Assembly (NCBI GenBank): GCA_965229765.1
Contig: CBDDJT010000003.1
Coordinates: 248,001-312,000, forward strand
Source: ASV31 sp965229765
GTDB taxonomy: Bacteria > Pseudomonadota > Alphaproteobacteria > Rhodobacterales > Rhodobacteraceae
DNA: 64,000 nucleotides
Direction of reading: 5' to 3'
The notes below the pieces were generated by a model that was not told the DNA's origin, ran no database searches, and saw only the letters and a program-made list of their open reading frames with translations. A program made the translations under genes and the position numbers. Positions 33,444 through 41,892 of this stretch are shown here, piece after piece. Each line of letters begins with the position of its first letter. The stretch's first letter is position 1.

Positions 33444-35207
33444 CTACTCTGCTGCCTGCATGTCTTTTTTCTCGGCCGGGGGAAGATACACCTCGAACAC
33501 CGCGCCGCCCGCGCTGCCATTTCGTGCCATCAGGCGCCCGCCCAGATCCTTCACGATGCCGGAAGAAATCGCCAGTCCAAGCCCCACGCCATCGCCGGGT
33601 TGCTTCGTCGTGTAGAAAGGTTCGAACAAGGCATCGAGATCCTGAATGCCCTGCCCGTTGTCACGCACGCTGATGATGACGGACTGACCTTGCGATACGA
33701 TGACGTCCACTGCCGGCGCCTGCACCGTCTTCGTCGCGTCCACGGCATTGCGGAACAGGTTCACCAGCACCTGCTCAAGCCGCACCCTGTCAGCCATGAC
33801 GATCACCGGGCGCTCCGGCATCGAGCGGTTGACCCGCACGGCGCGCTGTCGCAATTGCGGCTCCATCATCGACAGGGCAGACGAGATCGACTCTCGCACA
33901 TCGACAGGCTCCAGCGCGTCTCCGCCCTTGCGGGCGTATGATTTCAGCTGCCGGGTGATGGCGCCCATACGCTCCAGCAGGTCGTCAATGCGCTGGAACG
34001 AACTCAGCGCCTCGTCAGGGCGGCGGCGCTGCAACAACAGCCGCGCCCCGGCAAGGTAGGTCTTCATCGCCGCCAGCGGCTGGTTCAATTCGTGGCTGAC
34101 TGCCGCCGACATCTCGCCCAGCGCCGCCAGCTTCGAGGATTGCGCCAGCGTCTGCTCGGCGACCTCAAGGTTCTTCTCCACTCTCTCGCGTTCAGCGATC
34201 TCGCGCTGAAGCGCTTCGTTCAGCTGCCGCAGTTCCGCCGATTCCCTTTGGAAGAAAAGCGACCGCGACGCAGCCCGGCGGCTGGACAGGTAGAACGCCC
34301 CGGCCAGCAGGATCGCGAAGAACATGATCTCGATCGCCAGCACAGAGTTCACGCGTTCCCGGACGCTGGAATACGTGGTGAAGGACACCATTCGCCACCC
34401 CTGAAACGGCACCCTGCTTTCAATGCGCATCAGCGCGTCGCCGGTGAAGAACGCCTCGGCCGGAAGCGTTGCCCAGTCGGTCGTTGCCTGGATCGCTCGC
34501 AGGATGGCGGATGTCGGAGAACGCGTCTCCAGCGCCGCCGCCTCGGACTTTCCACGCCAACTGGGTTCGGTCGTCAGGATGATCTGCCCTTCGGAGTTCG
34601 TGACAAGCACCGCGTCGGCGATACCCGACCAGCTGCGTTCGAACTTTTGCAGGTCGACCACCACGACGATCACGCCGATGGTCTTTCCGCCCGCGTCGAT
34701 GCGCCGGCTGTAAGTGAACTCGAACGCGCCGTTGTCACGCTGGGCGCTGATGAACACAGTCTCGTTCGACCGGATCGCGTTTATGAAAAAGGGCGCATTG
34801 CGTCCGCGCGCGCCGATCTGCTGGCGATCGGTGGCCGCAACAACCCGCCCGCCTTCATCGTACAGGAAAATCTCCTTTGCGCCGATCTCGTCGCGATAGG
34901 AAATCAGACGCTGCGAACTGTGCTGGAAATCGTCCGAGTTGAGCGCGCCGATCAGGGTCGGGTCGCGCGACAGCAAGAGCGGCACCACGGAGTTGCGCTG
35001 CAATTCGGACAGAAGATTGCCGACATAAAGTGCCTGTCGGACCTCGGCGCGTGTCTTGGTGGTGGCGGTGAAACGTTCGGTCAGCCAGCTGTTGGTGACC
35101 CATACGACCGCGACCGCCAGCGCCACGAAGACGGCCATCCAGACGCGCCCGCGCCAGGACAGGCCAAGCCTTGGATATGTGGGACGCGAAGGACCTGTAT
35201 CGCTCAT
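33444..35207 (-). CDS. dctB: DctB-type sensor histidine kinase
   Basis: The 587-residue protein has two transmembrane helices (about 22-40 and 285-305) flanking a periplasmic PAS/Cache-type sensor domain with a double-PAS layout. After a coiled coil (about 315-360) comes the dimerisation helix AVSHELNQPLAAMKTYL with the phosphoacceptor His. The ATPase domain has NLFRNAVDATK, RDNGQGI and GDGVGLGLAISSGIV. It probably senses succinate, malate or fumarate outside the inner membrane and phosphorylates DctD. The dct transporter genes are not in the window. Confidence 0.9.
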   Translation of the reverse strand: MSDTGPSRPTYPRLGLSWRGRVWMAVFVALAVAVVWVTNSWLTERFTATTKTRAEVRQALYVGNLLSELQRNSVVPLLLSRDPTLIGALNSDDFQHSSQRLISYRDEIGAKEIFLYDEGGRVVAATDRQQIGARGRNAPFFINAIRSNETVFISAQRDNGAFEFTYSRRIDAGGKTIGVIVVVVDLQKFERSWSGIADAVLVTNSEGQIILTTEPSWRGKSEAAALETRSPTSAILRAIQATTDWATLPAEAFFTGDALMRIESRVPFQGWRMVSFTTYSSVRERVNSVLAIEIMFFAILLAGAFYLSSRRAASRSLFFQRESAELRQLNEALQREIAERERVEKNLEVAEQTLAQSSKLAALGEMSAAVSHELNQPLAAMKTYLAGARLLLQRRRPDEALSSFQRIDDLLERMGAITRQLKSYARKGGDALEPVDVRESISSALSMMEPQLRQRAVRVNRSMPERPVIVMADRVRLEQVLVNLFRNAVDATKTVQAPAVDVIVSQGQSVIISVRDNGQGIQDLDALFEPFYTTKQPGDGVGLGLAISSGIVKDLGGRLMARNGSAGGAVFEVYLPPAEKKDMQAAE

Positions 35208-35251
35208 GAGCGAAGAGTAAGCACGCCGCGCGCCGCAAACAAGCGCACGCG

Positions 35252-35920
35252 TCAGGCCGCCGCCATTACCCCGGCCAGCGCCGTGAACACCGCCGCACCG
35301 TCGGTGCTGCCGTGTGCGGGCTCTGCTGCCCGCTCCGGGTGAGGCATCATGCCCAGAACCCGGCCGTTATCGCTCAGGATGCCGGCAATCGACCGCGCCG
35401 AACCGTTCAGGTTTTCGGCATAGGTAAAGGCGATACGCCCCTCGCCCTCCAGCCGGTCAAGCGTACTCTCGTCCGCCTGATAGTTTCCATCGTGGTGCGC
35501 GACGGGAATGTCTATATCCTGCAGTGGCTTGTAGCCCGACGTAAAGACGCTGTCCGTCGTCTGGACGACAAGCCGCGCGGTGCGGCAGATGAATTTCAGC
35601 CCCGCGTTGCGCATCAGCGCCCCGGGCAGAAGTCCGGTTTCCACCAGCACCTGAAACCCGTTGCAGATGCCCAGCACCGGGCCGCCACGTTCGGCAAAAC
35701 GCACCACCTCTGCGGCAACGGGCGATCGCGCGGCGATGGCGCCACAGCGCAGGTAGTCGCCGAAACTGAAACCACCGGGAATTGCCACAAGGTCCACCCC
35801 CTGCGGAAGGTCCGTTTCCTTATGCCACACCATCTCGACATCGGCGCCAGCGCAGCGCAGCGCTACGGCCAGATCGCGGTCGCAGTTCGACCCGGGAAAG
35901 ACTATGACAGCGGCACGCAT
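35252..35920 (-). CDS. purQ: Phosphoribosylformylglycinamidine synthase, glutaminase subunit
   Basis: The 222-residue protein has the class I amidotransferase nucleophile in PVLGICNGFQVL and the His-Glu pair in MMPHPERAAEP. VIVFPGSNCDRDL at the start is typical of PurQ. It supplies ammonia to PurL for FGAM formation in purine synthesis. purL is not in the window. An alcohol dehydrogenase gene separates it from purS, a departure from the usual purS-purQ pairing. Confidence 0.95.
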   Translation of the reverse strand: MRAAVIVFPGSNCDRDLAVALRCAGADVEMVWHKETDLPQGVDLVAIPGGFSFGDYLRCGAIAARSPVAAEVVRFAERGGPVLGICNGFQVLVETGLLPGALMRNAGLKFICRTARLVVQTTDSVFTSGYKPLQDIDIPVAHHDGNYQADESTLDRLEGEGRIAFTYAENLNGSARSIAGILSDNGRVLGMMPHPERAAEPAHGSTDGAAVFTALAGVMAAA

Positions 35921-35928
35921 GGGCAATC

Positions 35929-36972
35929 CTACCTCTGGAAATCGGTTATGACGGCTACACCCGGCGGGGCCGGGGCGTCGAAAGCGGCAAGTTCGGCGCT
36001 GGCATCCGATAGCGCAACGCGGCGGGAGATCAGGGGCGAAAGGTCCACCTGCCCGCCCTCGACAAGGGACAGAAGGCCGGGATAGCGCCACGCCGGCATT
36101 CCCCGCGTGCCATAGATCGCAAGCTGCCCGGAATAGACCGCATCCCATGGCAGCGCCATCGTCGCATGTTCGCCCGCGGGCATGCCCACCTGCACCATTC
36201 GGCCCAGCTTTCGCAACGACATCAGGGCATTGACCGTGGTCGCCTCGATGCCAAGCGCCTCGATGGCCACATGTGCTCCGCCGCCGGTCGCGTCGCGCAT
36301 TGCCTGCACCGGGTCGGCCCCGCGCGCATCAATCACGGCATCCGCGCCAAGCGAACGGGCGTGGTCCAGCTTTTCGGGCACGACATCGGCCACGGCAACG
36401 CGCGCCCCCAACGCCCGCCCCAGAAGAAGTGCAGACAACCCGATGCCGCCTACGCCCCAAACCGCAAGCCATTCGCCCGGGCGCAGCGCCGCGCGCCCGG
36501 TCAGCGCGTGCCACGCCGTGGTCACGCGGCACCCCAGCGCGGCGGCCAGGGCAGGATCCATCCCGTCCGGCAATCGCGCCAGATTTGCGTCTGCGTGGGG
36601 CACGGCAATACGTTCGGCAAAGGCGCCGGGAATGGTAAACCCGGGAACGGCCTGTGTCGCGCAGACCGTCTGGTTCCCCGCATGGCAGTCCGCGCAATGC
36701 CCGCAGGCAAGAATGAAAGGCGCGATCACCCGGTCGCCCGCCTGCCAGGCGGTCACGTCCGGGCCGGTCTCTATCACGGTTCCGCAGAACTCGTGCCCGG
36801 GCACATGGGGCAACGAGACGTCCGGGTCCGCGCCCGTCCAAGCGTGCCAGTCAGACCGGCACACCCCGCAGGCCAGCACGTCGAGCACAACGCCATCCGG
36901 CGGGCACGAAGGATCTGGCAAGCTGGCGATCTTCAGGGGGGCGCGCCAGCCGGTCAGCTGCGCGGCGCGCAT
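35929..36972 (-). CDS. Zinc-dependent alcohol dehydrogenase inserted in the pur operon
   Basis: The 347-residue protein is a zinc MDR enzyme. LACGVCRSDWHAWTG with Cys, PHVPGHEFCGTV with His-Glu, and CGHCADCHAGNQTVC for the structural zinc are all present. AVWGVGGIGLSALLLG is the NAD-binding loop. It should oxidise an alcohol or reduce an aldehyde. Its ATG overlaps the stop region of purS, which suggests that it is co-transcribed with purine genes. A role in purine synthesis is not known for this family. Confidence 0.88.
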   Translation of the reverse strand: MRAAQLTGWRAPLKIASLPDPSCPPDGVVLDVLACGVCRSDWHAWTGADPDVSLPHVPGHEFCGTVIETGPDVTAWQAGDRVIAPFILACGHCADCHAGNQTVCATQAVPGFTIPGAFAERIAVPHADANLARLPDGMDPALAAALGCRVTTAWHALTGRAALRPGEWLAVWGVGGIGLSALLLGRALGARVAVADVVPEKLDHARSLGADAVIDARGADPVQAMRDATGGGAHVAIEALGIEATTVNALMSLRKLGRMVQVGMPAGEHATMALPWDAVYSGQLAIYGTRGMPAWRYPGLLSLVEGGQVDLSPLISRRVALSDASAELAAFDAPAPPGVAVITDFQR

Positions 36973-37211
36973 CAGATAAGCTCCACCCGGTAGCTTTCAA
37001 TGACCGTATTCGCCAAAAGTTTCTCACACATTTCCGTCACTTGCGCCTCGGCCTTCGCGCGATCTTCCTCGCTGAGTTCCAGTTCGATCACCTTGCCCTG
37101 ACGCACACCGCCGACACCCGCGAACCCAAGGGCACCCAATGCATGGCCAATGGCAGCGCCCTGCGGATCCAGAACGCCCTGCTTCAGCATGACCGTGACA
37201 CGCGCCTTCAT
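36972..37211 (-). CDS. purS: Phosphoribosylformylglycinamidine synthase subunit PurS
   Basis: A 79-residue protein with MKARVTVMLKQGVLDPQGAA and IGHALGALGFAGVGGVRQGK, the PurS signature. It holds PurL and PurQ together in the FGAM synthase complex. It is 31 bases downstream of purC. Its stop lies at the start of the alcohol dehydrogenase gene, which is unusual, as purQ normally follows directly. Confidence 0.95.
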   Translation of the reverse strand: MKARVTVMLKQGVLDPQGAAIGHALGALGFAGVGGVRQGKVIELELSEEDRAKAEAQVTEMCEKLLANTVIESYRVELI

Positions 37212-37242
37212 CGCAGCCTCTTTCCCGCGCCTGACCGCGCGC

Positions 37243-38004
37243 CTAGTTGATCAGCGTCGGCTTGGACGCATGGGTGACATTGGTGGGCAGAACACCCAGC
37301 CGGCGCGCCACTTCGGTGTATGCATCAACCAGGTTGCCAAGGTCGCGACGGAACACGTCCTTGTCCAGCTTCTGGCCAGACTCGACATCCCAAAGGCGGC
37401 AGCTGTCGGGGCTGATCTCGTCTGCGACGATCAGGCGTTGGAAATCGCCTTCCCAGATGCGTCCGATCTCTATCTTGAAGTCCACCAGCTTGATGGCCAC
37501 CGCCATCATGACGCCGGACATGAAATCGTTCACACGCAGCGCGAGCGCGACCATGTCGTCCAGATCCTGCTGGCTGGCCCAGCCGAAAGCGATGATATGC
37601 TCCTCCGAGACCAACGGATCCCCGAGGTCGTCGTCCTTGAGGTAGAACTCTACGATCGGGCGCGGCAGCGGGGTGCCTTCGGCGATCCCAAGTCGCTTGG
37701 ACATGGACCCTGCGGCGACATTGCGCACCACCACTTCAAGCGGGATGATCTCGACCGAACGGATCAGTTGTTCGCGCATGTTGATGCGGCGGATGAAATG
37801 GGTCGGGACACCGATGGCGTTCAGCCCGTTCATGAAGAACTCGCTCAGCCGGTTGTTCAGTACACCCTTGCCGTCGATGACGTCCTTTTTCTCCGCGTTG
37901 AATGCGGTTGCGTCGTCCTTGAAGTACTGGACAAGCGTACCCGGTTCAGGCCCTTCGTAAAGAATCTTGGCCTTGCCCTCGTAGATCTTCTTGCGCCGTG
38001 CCAT
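37243..38004 (-). CDS. purC: Phosphoribosylaminoimidazole-succinocarboxamide synthase
   Basis: The ATG at 38004 follows GGAGATTTC; the product has 253 residues. Motifs are KIYEGKAKILYEG, FNAEKKDVIDGKGVLNN and EIIPLEVVVRNVAAGS, and the kinase-like DEISPDSCRLWD near the end. It joins aspartate to CAIR to give SAICAR. It is the first gene of the purC-purS-adh-purQ unit and has its own promoter. Confidence 0.96.
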   Translation of the reverse strand: MARRKKIYEGKAKILYEGPEPGTLVQYFKDDATAFNAEKKDVIDGKGVLNNRLSEFFMNGLNAIGVPTHFIRRINMREQLIRSVEIIPLEVVVRNVAAGSMSKRLGIAEGTPLPRPIVEFYLKDDDLGDPLVSEEHIIAFGWASQQDLDDMVALALRVNDFMSGVMMAVAIKLVDFKIEIGRIWEGDFQRLIVADEISPDSCRLWDVESGQKLDKDVFRRDLGNLVDAYTEVARRLGVLPTNVTHASKPTLIN

Positions 38005-38054
38005 GAAATCTCCGGACCGGGGCGGACGGACGCTCCGCCGCCATGTGTCGCGCC

Positions 38055-38083
38055 CATATAGGCCAAGGAGGTCGCCCCCGCAA
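38055..38083 (-). promoter_or_regulatory. Promoter of the purC operon
   Basis: On the minus strand TTGCGG (38083-38078), 17 bases and TATATG (38060-38055) form a promoter whose start would be near 38048, about 45 bases upstream of the purC ATG. No PurR-type operator is evident. Confidence 0.6.
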
Positions 38084-38157
38084 GAACGCTGCCTCTTGCG
38101 GTGCGCCGTCCCGCCCTGCATATCAGGAACAACCGAACCGAGCCCGCGAGGACACCG

Positions 38158-38472
38158 ATGACCACTTTCGACGAGCGCGAGAACGCATTCGAGAACAAGT
38201 TCGCCCATGACGCAGAAATGCAGTTCAAGGCCGAGGCCCGCCGCAACAAGCTTCTGGGCCTATGGGCTGCGGAACTGATGGGCAAGTCCGGCGACGACGC
38301 CGACGCCTATGCGCGCGAAGTCATCAAGGCCGACTTTCAGGAAGCCGGCGACGAAGACGTCTACCGCAAGGTGGCCGGCGATCTGGGCGACAAGGCCGAC
38401 GAGGCGACGATCCGCGCCAAGATGACCGAGATGCTTGGCCTCGCAAAGGCGCAGCTGATGGAAGAGCATTGA
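38158..38472 (+). CDS. DUF1476 protein (F1-ATPase inhibitor zeta-subunit type)
   Basis: The 104-residue protein starts at MTTFDERENAFENKFAHDAE, a near-perfect family start, after a GAGGA site. DUF1476 was identified in Paracoccus as the zeta subunit that binds and inhibits F1FO-ATP synthase. Four helices are expected, with the N-terminal segment acting as inhibitor. Family members are common in alphaproteobacteria and usually stand alone. It is divergent from purC. Confidence 0.92.
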   Translation: MTTFDERENAFENKFAHDAEMQFKAEARRNKLLGLWAAELMGKSGDDADAYAREVIKADFQEAGDEDVYRKVAGDLGDKADEATIRAKMTEMLGLAKAQLMEEH

Positions 38473-38483
38473 GGCGACGCCCC

Positions 38484-38503
38484 GGCCGGACATGAATCCG
38501 GCT
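38484..38503 (+). other. Hairpin after DUF1476
   Basis: GCCGGA (38485-38490) pairs perfectly with TCCGGC (38497-38502) across six bases, extended by one G-U pair. It lies 12 bases after the DUF1476 stop and has no T tract. It could protect the message end or form part of the bmt leader. Confidence 0.45.
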
Positions 38504-38568
38504 CAACAAGATTATGCCGAATATGCGTTTGCCTCATGGCGCGCGCTGTGGCACCCGACCCAAGGAAC

Positions 38569-38599
38569 GCACCGCGCTTCGGCGCGGTGCTGCTTTTTT
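38569..38599 (+). terminator. Intrinsic terminator in the bmt leader
   Basis: GCACCGCGC, a TTCG loop and GCGCGGTGC, followed by TGC and a run of six T, form a textbook terminator. It ends only 15 bases before the bmt start codon, and no promoter is seen after it. Either it is a conditional attenuator or bmt has an unrecognised start within it. Confidence 0.85.
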
Positions 38600-38614
38600 G
38601 GAAAGGTCCTATCG

Positions 38615-39634
38615 ATGACAGACGCCTTGTCGCGCCTACTCGAAACCCGCGACTGGCTGCTGGCCGACGGCGCCACGGGAACGAACCTGTTCAACATGGG
38701 CCTCGGCGCCGGAGACCCGCCAGAGTTCTGGAACGTCGACCACCCCGACCGGATCCGCGCGCTCTATCGCGGCGCGGTGGAGGCGGGCAGCGACATCTTC
38801 CTGACCAACAGCTTCGGCTCGAACGCCTCGCGCCTGAAACTGCATCAGGCCGAGGACCGCGCGTTCGAATTGTCGAGGATCGCTGCCGAACTGGCGCGAG
38901 AAGTGGCAGACAGCGCCGGCCATCCCGTCATCGTCGCAGGCTCTGTTGGCCCGACGGGCGAGATCATGGAACCGATGGGCAGCCTGTCACACGCCCGTGC
39001 TGTCGAGATGTTCCACGAGCAGGCCGAAGGCCTGAAGGCCGGAGGGGCCGATGTCCTTTGGGTAGAGACCATCAGCGCACCCGAAGAGCTGAAATCCGCG
39101 TCAGAAGCGGCGCGGCTGGCCGGGATGGCATGGTGCGGCACGATGAGCTTCGACACCGCCGGGCGCACCATGATGGGCCTGACTTCGGCCGGGCTGGCAA
39201 CGCTGGTGGAGAAGCTGCCACATGCCCCGGTTGCGTTTGGCGCCAATTGCGGCGTCGGCGCATCGGACCTGCTGCGTACCGTTCTGGGATTTGCCGCGCA
39301 AGGCACCGAACGTCCGGTGATCGCCAAGGGCAACGCGGGCATCCCGAAATACGTCGACGGGCACATCCACTACGACGGCACGCCCGAATTGATGGCCGAC
39401 TACGCCGTTCTGGCCCGCGACTGTGGCGCGACGATCATCGGCGGATGCTGCGGCACGACGCCGGCGCATCTGGAAAAGATGCGGGCGGCACTGGAAACGA
39501 CGCCGCGCGGCACACGCCCCTCGCTTGACGAGATCGCGGCGCGGCTCGGCGGGTTTTCATCGCCCTCGGACGGGACCGGCGACGATGCGGCACCGCAGCG
39601 TGAACGCACGGGGCGCAGGCGCAGGCGCGCCTGA
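38615..39634 (+). CDS. bmt: Betaine-homocysteine S-methyltransferase-type homocysteine methyltransferase
   Basis: The ATG at 38615 follows GGAAAGG; the product has 339 residues. LADGATGTNLFNMGL and TNSFGSNASRL fit the homocysteine-binding barrel, and the zinc ligands are FGANCGVGAS and IIGGCCGTTPAH. It methylates homocysteine to methionine. In roseobacters such proteins often work as the homocysteine part of a split B12 methionine synthase with a separate corrinoid protein, and one is encoded 1.3 kb further on. The basic Arg tail (TGRRRRRA) is noteworthy. Confidence 0.86.
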   Translation: MTDALSRLLETRDWLLADGATGTNLFNMGLGAGDPPEFWNVDHPDRIRALYRGAVEAGSDIFLTNSFGSNASRLKLHQAEDRAFELSRIAAELAREVADSAGHPVIVAGSVGPTGEIMEPMGSLSHARAVEMFHEQAEGLKAGGADVLWVETISAPEELKSASEAARLAGMAWCGTMSFDTAGRTMMGLTSAGLATLVEKLPHAPVAFGANCGVGASDLLRTVLGFAAQGTERPVIAKGNAGIPKYVDGHIHYDGTPELMADYAVLARDCGATIIGGCCGTTPAHLEKMRAALETTPRGTRPSLDEIAARLGGFSSPSDGTGDDAAPQRERTGRRRRRA

Positions 39635-39659
39635 AGCCATGTGCAAGCGGGGCGGCCCC

Positions 39660-40760
39660 CTAGAACAGCGAAAGCTGATCGCCCGGTCGTGGCGGCCGCG
39701 AAAAGAGGTCCGTGCGCAGGGGCGCCAATTCCTTGCGCAGGCCCAGCCTCCTGGTCGCGACGTCGAACCGGCGGGCGATCAGGTTGGCAAAGACCCCTTC
39801 GCCGGTCATCCGCTTGCCCCATTCGGGATCGTAATCGCGCCCTCCGTGCACCGCGCGCACCCGGGCGATCACCTTGTCGGCCTGCCCCGGGACATGCTCG
39901 CGCAGCCAGTCGCGGAACAAGGGCGCCACCTCGTGCGGCAGACGCAGCATGATCCAGCTGGCCGCCGCCGCGCCCGCCTCCTGCGAGGCCGAAAGGATGG
40001 CCTCGAGTTCGTGATCGGTCAGCCCCGGAACCACGGGCGAGACCATCACGCGCACGGGGCAGCCCGCTTGCGACAGCCTGCGGATCGTTTCGATCCGACG
40101 CAGCGGCGCGGGAACGCGGGGTTCCATCCGACGCGCCAGATCGCGGTCAAGCGTGGTGACGGAAATGCCGACGCGCGCAAGGCCCGCGCGCCCCATCTCG
40201 CCCAGGATGTCGATATCGCGTTCGACAAGCGTGCCCTTCGTCACAACGGCCACGGGATGTCGATGGGCCGACAGCACCTCAAGCACATCGCGCATCACGC
40301 GGTGCTCACGCTCAATCGGCTGGTAGGGGTCGGTATTGGTGCCAATGGCAATTACACGGGGCCTGTAGCGCGGCATGGCAAGCTCACGCTCCAAGAGCGC
40401 CGCGGCATCGGGCTTGACGGTCAGCCGGGTTTCAAAGTCAAGCCCCGCCGACAACCCCAGATACCCGTGGCTGGGCCGCGCGAAACAGTAGATGCAGCCA
40501 TGCTCGCACCCCCGGTAAGGGTTCACCGACCTGTCGAAGGACAGGTCGGGCGAGGTGTTGCGCGTGATGATGCTGCGGGCACGCTCTTCGGAGACCTCGG
40601 TGCGCAGCGGTGGCAGATCTTCGGCAGTATCCCACCCGTCGTCGACGTCCTCGCGCGCGGTCTTCTCGAACCGCCCCGACGGATTCGATCCGGCCGCGCG
40701 GCCCTTCCGGGGTCGCTTGCGGACAGGGGTCACGGGACGGGCCGAGTCGGTGTTGCTCAT
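39660..40760 (-). CDS. PA0069-family radical SAM protein
   Basis: The 366-residue protein has the cluster motif CEHGCIYC (CxxxCxxC) after RSVNPYRG, the SplB-like layout of the PA0069 family. It continues with IGTNTDPYQPIEREHRVMRD and VSVTTLDRDLARRMEPR in the barrel. It should bind a 4Fe-4S cluster and cleave SAM; the substrate is unknown. A basic, disordered N-terminus (about 1-30) precedes the domain. It is convergent with bmt. Confidence 0.88.
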   Translation of the reverse strand: MSNTDSARPVTPVRKRPRKGRAAGSNPSGRFEKTAREDVDDGWDTAEDLPPLRTEVSEERARSIITRNTSPDLSFDRSVNPYRGCEHGCIYCFARPSHGYLGLSAGLDFETRLTVKPDAAALLERELAMPRYRPRVIAIGTNTDPYQPIEREHRVMRDVLEVLSAHRHPVAVVTKGTLVERDIDILGEMGRAGLARVGISVTTLDRDLARRMEPRVPAPLRRIETIRRLSQAGCPVRVMVSPVVPGLTDHELEAILSASQEAGAAAASWIMLRLPHEVAPLFRDWLREHVPGQADKVIARVRAVHGGRDYDPEWGKRMTGEGVFANLIARRFDVATRRLGLRKELAPLRTDLFSRPPRPGDQLSLF

Positions 40761-40949
40761 GACCCGAGAATAGAACCAAACGTGAACATCCGAAAGCGCT
40801 CTTGTATTGCTTTCCCGCAACATCCGCCCCGACATTCCCCTGCGTCGGTCGCGGACCCGCCAATGTCGCAATACGCCCACTATCGCGATTGAATTAGAGA
40901 CAAGAAGACGCAGGCGCCCATCGCATGCGCAAGTGACCGGAGACGCAGC

Positions 40950-41654
40950 ATGTCCGACGAAGAAGACGATCTGGTTCTCAGCGAACTCGACGACGACGAG
41001 CTTGTGCAACAAATGCACGACGACCTTTACGACGGTCTCAAGGAAGAGATCGAGGAAGGCGTCAACATCCTTCTGGAACGCGGCTGGGCTCCCTACCGCG
41101 TGCTGACAGAGGCGCTGGTCGGCGGCATGACGATCGTCGGTAACGACTTTCGCGACGGCATCCTGTTCGTGCCAGAGGTTCTTCTGGCCGCCAATGCGAT
41201 GAAGGCGGGGATGTTCATCCTCAAGCCGTTGCTGGTCGAAACCGGCGCGCCGCGCGTCGGCAAGATGGTAATCGGCACCGTCAAGGGCGACATCCACGAC
41301 ATTGGCAAGAACCTCGTCAGCATGATGATGGAAGGCGCCGGATTCGAGGTCGTTGACCTCGGGATCAACAACGCGGTCGAGAAATACCTCGAAGCGCTGG
41401 AGACCGAAGGGCCTGATATCCTTGGCATGTCGGCGCTTCTGACGACGACCATGCCCTACATGAAGGTCGTCATAGACACGATGGTCGCGCAAGGCATCCG
41501 CGATGACTATATCGTGCTGGTCGGCGGCGCGCCGCTGAACGAGGAATTCGGACGCGCGATCGGGGCGGACGCCTATTGCCGCGACGCGGCCGTGGCGGTG
41601 GAAACCGCCAAGGAGTTCGTCCAGCGCAAGCACAACCAGCTGGCCGCCGGCTAG
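40950..41654 (+). CDS. Corrinoid (B12-binding) methyltransferase partner protein
   Basis: The 234-residue protein has an N-terminal helical cap (about 20-100) with NDFRDGILFVPEVLLAANAM and a cobalamin-binding domain (about 105-225) with GDIHDIGKNLV, the DxHxxG motif whose His binds cobalt, then MSALLTTTMPYM and VGGAPLNEEFG. This matches the corrinoid proteins of methyltransferase systems such as MtbC/MttC and the B12 part of split MetH. It probably passes methyl groups to Bmt. DUF1638 is encoded just downstream. Confidence 0.9.
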   Translation: MSDEEDDLVLSELDDDELVQQMHDDLYDGLKEEIEEGVNILLERGWAPYRVLTEALVGGMTIVGNDFRDGILFVPEVLLAANAMKAGMFILKPLLVETGAPRVGKMVIGTVKGDIHDIGKNLVSMMMEGAGFEVVDLGINNAVEKYLEALETEGPDILGMSALLTTTMPYMKVVIDTMVAQGIRDDYIVLVGGAPLNEEFGRAIGADAYCRDAAVAVETAKEFVQRKHNQLAAG

Positions 41655-41715
41655 AACGCGCCGCCCCTTGCCGCGGCGGGGGGCCGCGCCCACATCCGAG
41701 GGGATGGAGGGTGCC

Positions 41716-41892
41716 ATGCCGTTGCTTCGACTTGCCATGATCGTTGGGTCCGCGATGATCGCCGCCGCGCTTACCGTCGCGGTCGCGGTCCGTGTCGTCC
41801 CCATGGACACGCCCCCGTCGGCCTGGGCCGCGTTGCTGCCCCTGCCCCTTGTGGCGTGGCTGGGCTGGCGGTTTCTTGGTCCGCGCCGATGA
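41716..41892 (+). CDS. Small hypothetical membrane protein
   Basis: A 58-residue protein from an ATG that follows GGAGG by five bases. Two hydrophobic segments (LAMIVGSAMIAAALTVAVAV and AALLPLPLVAWLGWRFL) suggest a hairpin in the inner membrane. The TGA overlaps the DUF1638 start (ATGA), so translation is coupled. No family is recognised. Confidence 0.68.
   Translation: MPLLRLAMIVGSAMIAAALTVAVAVRVVPMDTPPSAWAALLPLPLVAWLGWRFLGPRR

Noticed and set aside
38473..38614. SAM-II, SAM/SAH or SAH riboswitch in the bmt leader
   Set aside because: None of the conserved core patterns of these switches can be found; only hairpins remain, so I report a possible attenuator instead.
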